Source: Linum tenue (lineage: Eukaryota; Streptophyta; Magnoliopsida; Malpighiales; Linaceae). From it: a DNA stretch of 64,000 nt. The stretch spans positions 1,876,909 through 1,940,908 of the forward strand of contig CAMGYJ010000007.1 of assembly GCA_946122785.1 (NCBI GenBank), in the 5' to 3' direction. Shown here one piece after another: positions 22,341-32,211 of the stretch. The position numbers were made by a program, and so were the translations under genes. A model generated the notes under the pieces. That model saw only the letters and a list, made by a program, of their open reading frames with translations. It ran no database searches and was not told the DNA's origin. How positions within the stretch are numbered: the stretch's first letter is position 1; every line of letters starts with the position of its first letter.

Positions 22341-24481
22341 CTACTTGGGTGTAATTGTTGGTTTTGGACTTGTTGTGGATATGGATCGCTTAAGCTGAGT
22401 ATATCGATTTCGATGGTAATCTGTCAGCATACAAAGTTGTCTTATGGCTTCCTTCTTCTCTTCTGCGAAGTTCGTTATGGCCTCTTCTTTCTCTCTCAAC
22501 TCTTGCTCCAATGCTCTCACTTTACTCTCCAATGCATCGATCTCCTTCTCTTCTTCACTTGCTAATGTCATCGCCATGGTCAGCCTTGCTTCTAGTTCTA
22601 GCACTTTTCCTTCTTTGTCACTCAGTTGTAGTGTCAAATCATCCATATTATCTTTCAACTGTTTGATCTCCCCTTTCTTTCCCGCCATCCAATTTCGAGC
22701 GATTTGAAGTTCATCCGATATCCTGGACATCTTGTTTAATGGATGTTTGCTCTCATCTAACTTCCTAATCAGCACATCCAATCCTGTTAGCAAGCTTCCC
22801 CCGGGTTCAATTAATGTCCCTTTCATTTTTCTCAATGCGTCTTGAAATGCCACTACTTTATCTTGAAGCTCTTTGTTTTCATTCTGAAGCTCTTCTTTTA
22901 TTTGCTTGTAACTATCCTTTGTTTCGTTGTGGATTTGTTCTGCAACTTTGACCCTCTGACGTAGTAAACGAATATGGTTCTCCATGCTCATTTGGTATTG
23001 CTCTGCTAGTTCTTCAACCTTCCTCTCTATTGTTTGGGTAATCAACTTGGTGGACTCAACTGGCTTCACCTTGGGAGACTCCATAGAAAGATGTCTAATC
23101 GGTTTAAGTGTAGGCTCTTCATTGATCTTCTTGAGTACATCCTCGCGTTCTTTTAGGATTCTTTCTTTCTGAACCTCCAAATGAGATTTTTCCGATAATG
23201 AAGTTTCTAGCTCTTGCTGCACGTTAGTTATTTGTTCCTTCAAATTTGCAATCTCCATTGAAGCCTCATTGTCCATGTCATTGATTCTATTCTGAAGCAC
23301 CCCAATATCGCCTTCTTTAGTTGATATCACTTGTTCTAGTTCATGAATTGTAGCATTCATCTTATCATTAGACTCCCTTAATTGTGTTGATTCTTGTGTT
23401 TGTTTTCTCATATCCTCTTCCAACTTGCTTTTCTCATTTCGTAATGCTTGTAGCTCTAACCCTTGTTTCTTGCTCAAATAGTCCATCTTCCGTAGCTCCT
23501 CCTCAACCATAGACTTTGCTGTTAATTCATCTCTTAACTTCTGCATTTGAATCGAATTATCAGTAAGTTCTTTGGACTTTGCATCCAGCTGAAGTTCCAA
23601 CTCAACCTTTTGATGGCCAGCTAGATCCAATTCCTGCTGTATTACATTCAAATGGTTTTGCATTTCATGCATTTGACGTGATTCATCCGCTTTCTTTTCC
23701 AAAATTTCTTCAAGCTGTTGTGATTCAAGCTCTACGACACGTGCTTGCAATTCTTGATTCCTCTTTTCAACCTCGCTAACCTCACTTGCTTTCTCTGCAA
23801 GCAACCTTTCCATCTCTCGTTTCCCTTTCCTTAATGTCTCCATCTCGAACTTACTTGCAATCAATTGTCCCTCCAACTCCTTCACTTGAGCACCTCCTCC
23901 CTCCCCGTCATGATTGTCCTGAACTTTTACTAAATTTGGGGGTTCCTCTGTATGTTGTTCCGCGCTCTCGCTGTCATCCAAATGTTCCTGATCATCGCTC
24001 TGCTCTCCAGTTCTGCTCATATTCGTGGCTTTCGTTGCTTTCCTTTCCCTCGGTGCCTCCACAGGAGAGTAATACTCGGAATCTGAAGCTGATGTAGATC
24101 CAGAGCCTGCCCTTTTCTTTCTTACACGAGCCTTCTTCGCGGTGACACCTCGAAGATTGGCGTACTTTGAGTAGAGTGATTGGTATTGTTTGTGTACGTC
24201 CTCAACTAACGTGACGAGTTCTGGTTTCTTCTTTGGGTCGTCTGGAGGCGGGAGCTTTCCTTTCTTATCCGGACCGTTGTTCCTTATAAGCTTCAGGATC
24301 TGTCCTATTTTGTGCTCAATCTCTGAAATATGTTACAATAGAAGCATGTAAAGTACTTGTGACAAACAATCCAATTACCACTACCACCAGAGATGAAGAC
24401 GTTCATGGGCGCATATTATGTTGCACCTTTTTTACTATCTTTTGTCAGTTGACCTTTGTCTGACTCCATGGCAAGCTCCAT
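22341..24481 (-). CDS. NAB-domain coiled-coil protein 2 (CIP1-like, tandem paralog)
   Basis: Paralog of the neighbouring NAB gene, same strand and about 380 bp downstream of that gene's promoter. Coding exons 24481-24427 and 24322-22341 join in phase 1: 678 residues. The NAB remnant is IEHKIGQILKLIRNN followed by VHKQYQSLYSKYANLRG. The first third of the domain (the HI..EKDEQLKG part in paralog 1) is poorly conserved, reading MESDKGQLTKDSKKEIEHK. A long coiled coil (about residues 130-640) leads to the shared C-terminal motif KKEAIRQLCMLTDYHRNRY. I chose ATG 24481; ATG 24469 (GCCATGG context) is an alternative. The exon's acceptor at 24518 splices to a probable non-coding exon ending at 27190. 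A function at actin or membranes is inferred from the family only. Confidence 0.82.
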
Positions 24482-24518
24482 TACTTTCCTAGTGTCACCC
24501 GCAACAGAGAAATCAAAT

Positions 24519-27330
24519 CTGCACAAAGAAGAAGAAGATATCAGAGAAGCAAACATGAACTAATTTTGCCTTTTGAGATAGATGAAAACCAGTTGATGAT
24601 ATGCAGAAAGCACAATAAAAAATCTTGCCTTTTGGGATGAAAACCAAGACAATTATTGTATAATATAAAATACAAAAAGGCAAAATTCACTTCCATAGCC
24701 ATAACTTTACACTTTGTGACAAATATAGCCAAGTTTTGAAAAATACACAGAAATAGCCACAAATTTGAAACTACCTTGACAATTATAGCCATTTTCGTTA
24801 AAAAAAATGACGGAGTTAGAAATGTCGTTAACGTCCGTCAACAACAAGCTGAGATGGCGCCTCGTCAGCTTACACATCCACTCTTAGTCGACGTGTCATG
24901 CCACATGTCATGCCATGTCAAATTAAAAATTAAAAATATTGTTTATTCCAAAAAAATTAAAAAGATTAAAGAAAATAAGAAAAAACAAAAAACAAAAGAA
25001 CTCAGTTGACCGATTCCCCTTCTTTGTTTTCAATTAAAGGAAAAAATAAAAAACAAAAATTGGTAAAAGAAAATAGTGAGGAAGAAGTCTTGCCGACATC
25101 ATCTTCTCCGACCCTAATCTGCGAATCAATATTTTGGCCCACAAACCCTAATCTGCGAATCAATATTTTGGCAAAGTAGCAGCGTCGAGTGGAAACAATT
25201 GTGCGGCGGCAAAGGATACAAGGAGAAGCAGAAAACTGGAAATCAATTTTCTCCGACCTTTCTTCATCGTCTTCGGCAGCAAGCTCGGTGGAAGCGGCCG
25301 CCGGTATCTCCTCTGGATGAATCGAGCTTTAAAAGGGTGGTTCTGGGATATCGTACCTTCAATTGGGGGTGGCTTCGGTTGGTTGCAGAATCAGTGCCGC
25401 CGCTTAGGGTTGTTCAGTTTCTCGATCTGGACTTTTCAAGGAGGAACTCACGGTGGAGATAGCGGATTTTTGGCCATGTCATCCCTCTGCTTCTGAGCGA
25501 GCCCCAATGAGAACCGGCTAGTCGATTTTTGATTTTCCTCCCTTATGAGCGAGCTTCTATCTTTCCCCCGTCGCCGCCAATGAAGCTCAAACGGGGCCGT
25601 CATCCACAAATCCAACGGCGGCTGAAGATCAAATCCCGCCGATCCCAGATCCCGATTCCCAGGTTGAGATTAAATGGGAAGGCGGGGAATTTTTATCGTG
25701 GCAAAGAGGGATTTTTGCCTTTGCCATTGCCGATGCCACAACCACCGCCTTCACATTCAACGACTATCGCCATTTCAATGGAGTAAGGGGTTCGGTGATG
25801 CATCGAGAATGGGGAAGAAGAAGCAGCGACAGAGAATGGGCTGCTGAAAAGGACTACTGGCGGTGATTCTTCTTCAACATCGCCGATTCATTAGGGTTTT
25901 GTCTCCACCACCGCCGCCACTGCCAAACCCCAGTCCACAGCTGAAGGGATTGGAAAGACGAAGAGGAAGATGACGATGAGGTGCAGCGGCAGCGGCAGAT
26001 GAACAATCACCACCAGCATCAGAGAAATAATTACATTAATCGAGCAAGTATATTGCAGATTTGGGGTTGGCTTTGGTTCGGTCGCCTCTGCTGTGGGTTG
26101 CTTCTGGATTCCTCTGCTAGCGACGATGAGGGATGGTGGTCAAGCATCGCTCGGACTGGGTTCCTTCTAAGAATCTCCCTATGGCTTTGATTTGCTCCGT
26201 TCGTCGATTGAGAGTGGCCGGCGGAGTTCGGGTGGAATGAAGGTGGGTTTCTGGGAAGAGGAAAAGAGAAAATGGAGAGGGGCCGATGGAGAAAGGAAAA
26301 GGATGGAGAAGAGGAAAAGAAATAATAATTTGGTAAAGTAAATTTTTTTAATAAATATAATTAAATTTAAAATCCACCCTGGCATGCCATATAGACGAAA
26401 TCGGTGGCGACCGCAGACGACCGTTTGTCCAGTCAGCCGTCGTTACAGTTCCGTTATATTAATGGACGGAATGGCTATTTCTGTGTATTTTTCAAAATTT
26501 GGCTATATTTGTCACAAAGTGTAAAGTTATGGCTATGGAAGTGAATTTTGCCATACAGAAATGATAAGTACAAAAAGGGCGAGGAATTCAACAACATGAA
26601 GACGAATATTAGAAAATAACACAACTAAATTTTGGTAGAGAATAGTAATTTCTGGTGATGCAATTAGAAGCACAAATAAAATATATATTATTTTACGTGA
26701 AAAAGAAAACAAAGAACAAAACAAGAATATGTGGATTATTCAAATTAATCGTCTCATTCTTATCATCGTTTTAACACTCTACCACTAAATTAATTATAAT
26801 TTGTTGGTTGGTGTTCAAATTCCGATTTAGCAAATTCTAGACGACATAGAAAACAATGCTATGTATATTTTGTGTTCATGCATGACATGTTCCATTCATA
26901 GAGATTGATTATCAAGATTCCTTGATCAAAGCAACCAAATCTCTGTAGATGGAGTATCAATCTGAAAGCCACATGACTGCACGAGGAACTCATACAAACA
27001 AAACCTGATTATAATCTTATATGAATGTCCTATTGTAAATAAGCGTCACGTTTGTTTTGCGAATTTCCTTCTTTTCAATTTTTCGAGAAACAAACAAACG
27101 AATATAACAAAGCAAACAATTGTTTTCATCGATGATAAACAGAAGAACAAAACGAGACCGTACATAAGAACAAAGAAAAAGTCAATTACCTGCGGGAGGA
27201 ATTCCAGAAAGCTTGCTGCAGCCTCTTGACGGGGAGACCAAGATTGAAATGATTTTGATTGGAAAAATGATTTTGATTTTTGACAACAGGTAATGGTTAA
27301 TAGTGGGAAATTAAAGGCAGCCTGTCATTC
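24519..27330 (-). other. Leader intron and non-coding first exon of NAB gene 2
   Basis: Minus-strand donor CGCAG|GTAATT at 27190/27189 and acceptor at 24519 define a 2.67-kb leader intron. About 1.87 kb of it is the Mutator-like element at 24679-26552. The first exon (about 27190-27330) has no in-frame ATG. The remainder (26562-27189) is AT-rich. Confidence 0.5.
24679..26552. mobile_element. Mutator-like element with near-perfect 80-bp terminal inverted repeats
   Basis: The first roughly 80 bases, starting GGCAAAATTCACTTCCATAG, match the reverse complement of the last 80 with about one mismatch. The flanks are ATACAAAAA (24670-24678) and ATACAGAAA (26553-26561), a 9-bp target duplication with one difference. 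The interior (about 25080-26280) is GC-rich with short reading frames, unlike the AT-rich ends. This is the pattern of a Pack-MULE that captured host DNA, but I recognise no captured gene. A 36-bp direct repeat containing CCCTAATCTGCGAATCAATA lies at about 25110-25175. No transposase is seen. Confidence 0.87.
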
Positions 27331-27616
27331 TTCTCTGGTCTTTTAAAAGGGGATTTAGTTTTTTTGGTGAAATTTTAGGAAAACAAATGCAAACGAAAAA
27401 CTGATTATTTATTTATAAAAATACATAAAATCAAATATTTTTTCTCGTCTGGTTGCCTGGTTGGGCGTTGCCACAAACAAGCCCACAACGTGGGCTCCGT
27501 TAAGAGAGCTGTGGGCTTCAGTTCAATTGGTCCTGGGCTTTCGGCTCTGAGTAGGCTAGGCCCACGAAGGCTGGGGAGCTTCATAATGGATGGAGTAAGA
27601 AAAAAAAAAGTGAATT

Positions 27617-27690
27617 CGCTAGAAGGAGGGCTCGAACCTCCGACCTTGTGGTTAACAGCCACACGCTCTAGCCAACTGAGCTATTCCAGC
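27617..27690 (-). tRNA. tRNA-Asn (GTT)
   Basis: Reading the minus strand from 27690: acceptor stem GCTGGAA pairs with TTCTAGC, followed by discriminator G. The D arm is TAGCTCAGTTGGCTAGAGC, the anticodon loop is CTGTTAACC with anticodon GTT, and the T arm contains GGTTCGAGCC. Length is 74 nt with no intron and no encoded CCA, as normal for plant nuclear tRNA genes. The internal A and B boxes look intact, so it is probably functional. Confidence 0.97.
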
Positions 27691-27958
27691 TAGTTGAAAT
27701 TTGTTTTCGTTTCATGACTATATATATAATTTTTGTTGTTGACATTTTATCACAATTAAGAACCGCATCGACATGATTATTGATTAATCCCCAAATGCGG
27801 CAAAACAATTTTTTTGCCCGCTTAAACACCTTTCGTAAAGCATGCTACAACGACTAATGAACTCTGTTTCTATAGAGGACAAAAAGAATCTCTAATTCAC
27901 TTCCGTCGCTTCCGGTGCGCGCCCTAACTCTATAAGCAAGGGAATTCCCGGCGAAGGA

Positions 27959-30269
27959 ATGGGATACGAACCGGCGAAAGTCGATTCCGGTGGCAGAGTC
28001 GACAATCGGAGCACAAAGGAGTTGGTAATGTCTCTGAAGTCGGAGTTCCAGACGTCGAGTTTCGAGTTTGTGGCGTCCATCTTGGCCTCTAGAGAAGAGA
28101 AGCTGAAGCGGGAGATTGCGACCAAGGCGGAGGAGAATCAAGGACTCTGGCTGGAGAATGAGCAGTCCAGGTTGTTCATTATGAAATTGGAGGAAGAACG
28201 GGAAAGCTGGAAGACGGAAGCTGAAAAGACGAAGAGAGAGATTCACGGGCTCCGGCTGGAGAGAAAGCAGGCCAGGTTGGAGAAGATGAGATTGGAGGAT
28301 GAACTGAAAACCTGCAGAATGGAAGCTGAAAAAGCCAAGGGTTTCGAGGATCGTGTCAATAGGCTTGGGGAGGAAATGAAGAAGTTGCAAGCCGTACGGC
28401 TTGCTGGATCTGAAGACGTCGGGAGAAGGGGAGTCCAAGAACCGCCGGAGAATCGCGGAGAGATTGTTCGTTTGACAACGGAGGGAAACGGGATTTCCAG
28501 TGCTTCAGGTTGTTTTGAGTTCAATTTTGTGCTTCTTTTCATGGATTGTTGATTTCCTATAGCTTCTTTTGAATCTGATGTTGTTGGGTTTGTGTTTCTT
28601 GGAGGGGCAGGATTGAAGAAGGTTGATGGCAACAAGCAATTGAACATGGAAATGAACGTGAAGAAGGAGAAGGAAGATTTGGCGAGTGGAGGAGGGATTG
28701 AGGTCTGTAAGAGGGTAGCACTTGGCATGGAGTTGAATGTGAAGGAGAATGAAGGAGGTGACAAGATTGGATTGAACAGAAGTGTCGATCTGAAATCCCA
28801 TCAAGCTGATAGTAGCTCTGGTAATCACGGTGAGGGTAAACAAGTTTATTGTAGGCATTTACATCATTAGTGAGTCACTTAACAGTGAAATCATTAGCAG
28901 TTAGTTGAAGATTTGGTTTGCCATAACCATAAGGGTTCCGTGGCAGTCAATAAGGGAAGTTTCAGGCGTTCCTTGCCTGCATTCTTCTTGACAGTGCATG
29001 ACAAGGAGACCTAAAACCACACTAGAAAAATCCATGTTTAGGGTTAAGGATATCTGAATGAGTTCTGCCCTAAAGGGAGGTTGAGGCTCTTCTTACTTGC
29101 ATTGTTTTCCACGAACTTCCAAAGCTGAATCGTTAACGTTCAGGTTCCATTTTACTGCATCCTTTTACTTGCAAAGGAGGCTTTGGATTTCACCATTTTC
29201 TTGGATATTAGAACTGACTTCACTGTTTTTCTGGAACTTGAATTCATCTGTAAGGGCGTGAGTTGATTTATTATTCTTATGTGGGCAATGCTAGATCACT
29301 CCTCAGTGGTGACATCAAAGAAATCTCTGTTGCCAAGTGCTGAATGAGAGAGAGAGAGAGAGCTGTTAGCAGTTTTCTGACTTGCAGAGAGAATATAAAA
29401 TATCCCATATCTGAATGCTGAAACCTCCATGTTTTCAAACTGCAGGAAACGCAAGACCAGCACCAGCTGGAGGCATTTTTGTTGAGATCAGTGATAGTGA
29501 TGATGAACCTACTCCTTCAAAGGCTCCAAAGGAAACAACTTCTAAGCAGCCACCTGCGGGAGCTGGTCACTCAGGAAAAACAGCTGCTGAAGATGGGACC
29601 GAGGTGCTGAAGAGGAAGTGCTCCAGCTTCGGTGCAAGTGATCACTCTGATCAGCATCCCAAAAAGCTGACAAAACACCACGACATGATTCATATTAGTA
29701 GAACTGTTGCGGCACCTACTCCTTCAAAGGCTCCAAAGGAAACAACTTCTAAGCAGCCACCTGCGGGAGCTGGTCACTCAGGAAAAACAGCTGCTGAAGA
29801 TGGGACCGGGGTGCTGAAGAGGAAGTGCTCCAGCTTCGGTGCAAGTGATCACTCTGATCAGCATCCCAAAAAGCTGACAAAACACCACGGCATGATTCAT
29901 ATTAGTAGAACTGTTGCGGCACCTACTCCTTCAAAGGCTCCAAAGGAAACAACTTCTAAGCAGCCACCTTCGGGAGCTGGTCACTCAGGAAAAACAGCTG
30001 CTGAAGATGGGACCGGGGTGCTGAAGACGAAGTGCTCCAGCTTCGGTGCAAGTGATCACTCTGATCAGCATCCCAAAAAGCTGACAAAACACCACAACAT
30101 GATTCATATTAGTAGAACTGTTGCGTCACCAGCAAAGCTGGGACCAAAACAAGCATTAGCTGTCGTGCCCAGCTCCAGCTCCAGCTCTAGCTCCAGCTCC
30201 AGCGCCAGCTCTGACGATGATGTATTAGTAGAACTGTTGCAGGACCAGCAAAGCTGGGACCAAAACTAG
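27959..30269 (+). CDS. Coiled-coil protein with three 69-residue repeats and an EISDSDDE motif
   Basis: Function unknown. Three exons, 27959-28508, 28611-28820 and 29446-30269, give 527 residues. The N-terminal 170 residues are a Glu/Lys/Arg-rich coiled coil. Exon 3 opens with the acidic stretch VEISDSDDE, common in plant nuclear proteins. Then come three nearly identical 69-residue units starting PTPSKAPKETTSKQPP and containing KRKCSSFGASDHSDQHPKKL, a possible basic nuclear signal. A Ser-rich stretch and SSDDD follow. The frame then shifts at a further partial duplication and stops at TAG 30267-30269. The other frame stays open to a second SSSSDDEFDPSTD-type end near 30357, probably the ancestral C-terminus. 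The ATG at 27959 is the first in frame. The gene lies 270 bp from the tRNA, divergently. Confidence 0.75.
29508..30128 (+). repeat. 207-bp in-frame tandem repeat, three copies
   Basis: Copies start at 29508, 29715 and 29922, exactly 207 bp (69 codons) apart. They differ at only a handful of positions, for example gcggga/tcggga and aagaggaag/aagacgaag. The near identity points to recent duplication or gene conversion, and copy number may vary between individuals. Confidence 0.92.
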
Positions 30270-31540
30270 CATTCGCTGCCGTGTCCAACTCCAGCTCCAG
30301 CTCTGACGATGAGTTCGATCCGTCGACTGATATTGCCTACAAACCGAGTCTATGCTAACTGTTACAAGTAATCTCTTAACCCTTTCACATGTAGTATGCT
30401 TAGTCCAGGGCTTACTCTGTAGATATCTAACTGTCCCTGAAGTGAAGATTGACCTTCTGGTGGCCACCCTCGACTCTCTGTAGGATACAGCAAAGTTTGA
30501 ATGAAGTGGGTAGTAGGATCAGAATTGGTCCAGGAACTAGGAATTGAGTTGGCCAAGCTGATAGTGTTATGGGGGCCCTTAGTCTTTTTGTCTGGCTATG
30601 GTTTGCTCATTTTCTCTTGTGTGGTGTCAATGTGGTTCTCGCACATGAATGGGCCACAGCCGCACAAGAGAATTGGAAATTGAATCTTCCACTGTGCAGA
30701 TACGTGCAACTATCTGCAGTTCTCCATTTCCCACTTGCATTAGTTAAGAACTAATTGGTCCCAGTAGTAACTCGAGCTATTCGGAGATGTTCAATTACGA
30801 ATTCGTATTAATATCGTAACATATCCATCCCGGTTTTCGGGGTCTAGGCTGGTTTCTTGATGCCAATTTTGGCAAAGCACAGTGAAGTATCCCAATTCCC
30901 AGGTGATGAGATGACGTGGGAGGCGGATGGGCCAACGGTTTAGGGGAGGAGGGTGTGTGGCCACGTGATGGGCGGGAAGGAGCATAGCAGCATGGGCATC
31001 TGATGCTTTCCCGCCAGCCCGCCAGCCTTGCCTCTACGGTTTCGCCATGCGCCATTTGAACCTTTGTGCTTCTCCAACAGCTAGTTTTCGGTTCGGGTTT
31101 CGGCCCAACGACAATCTATTAGGTCGAGCTGGATATTTCGATATCTATACTCGCTTCGTGATAAGTCGAATTTGAGTTAAGATATTTTATTATGAGATGT
31201 ATTGAAGCACATTAGATTCAAAATAGTGCGCTCATACTCGTCCCACCTAATAGACGAATTTTACGCGCGTCCTAAACAAATCGGATAAAATAAGTCAATC
31301 CGAAACTGCCATGTGACGGGTTAACCGTCAATTCTTGAATTTTCAAAGATGATTCTGTGGATCCAAAGGCAAACACACAGTGCCACGGAAATTGTTATAA
31401 CGTCGAATTTAATTTACGGTGCTCAATAATTAATTACAGGAAAAGAAACATCAAATCATAAGGTCCAAAAATTCCCTGAAATGCCTAAACGACACGATTG
31501 TAAGAAGCGACGCAAGTAAACGTCTCAACGAAGCTACCGC
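30270..31540. other. Spacer between the coiled-coil gene and SPA
   Basis: Includes the probable 3' UTR of the coiled-coil gene and then promoter DNA of SPA. No further coding signal or defined repeat. Confidence 0.4.
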
Positions 31541-32211
31541 AGCAGCTCTAGACAGAGAGAGAGAGAGAGAGAGGGAGATTGATAACACTCGTTGTTGGCG
31601 TTGCTGCTGCAATCGATTTCCTCCATTTCCGTTTTGGGCGTAAGTTCCTCCAGAAACTCCCCCCTCCCACTTCTTTCCTCTTCACGAATTCTAGGGTTTT
31701 CTTCCTCGTCTTTCGGTTTCTCCTTCCGTGGATTCCGGGGACGAGACTGTCTCTCAACTCAACCGGCGCCTTTGCTCTGTTCCCGCCGTCTCCTGCTTCT
31801 TCTGCAACTCCGGGAAGAAAAAATGGTGATCGCTCGCTCAATTGCTTGCTCCCTGCTAGCTTCTCCGTGATTTTCCTCGTTCAGGTTTGCTGAACCTTCT
31901 TATCTGCGAAAAATTCGATGCTGCTTCCTGTTGCCTGAAACTCTGCCGTGGTAGCTCCCTTAAGGTGCTAGTAACTTCCGCCGGCTGAATTTTTGGTTTT
32001 AGTTTCCTCGCATTTGTAGTTTCATTGAGGGGACGACGGAGCAGGAGTAGAGGAGGCGGCGTGGCTGTTGAATTAATGAATTCTCCTTTCTGTTTAGACT
32101 CTTGAGCTCCTTTTTAACTCCTCTGGAGTAGAGGATTTAGAGACAATTGATTGAATCAGGACTGGCAACTCGGCGAGGTGAACTGTTGGGTGAACGAGCA
32201 ATTGGTTGGTA
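31541..32211 (+). promoter_or_regulatory. SPA 5' leader with GA tract and short upstream reading frames
   Basis: A (GA)n tract lies at about 31554-31573, typical of plant leaders. Three short ATG frames precede the main start: 31823-31870 (15 codons, starting MVIARSIACS), about 31918 (6 codons) and about 32075 (9 codons). If retained in the mature mRNA they would reduce SPA translation. An intron in the leader cannot be excluded, for example a donor after CGTTCAG near 31884. Confidence 0.45.

Noticed and set aside
30226..30252. Possible intron (GT...CAG) that would repair the frame of the coiled-coil gene end
   Set aside because: It would be only about 27 nt long, shorter than any normal plant intron.
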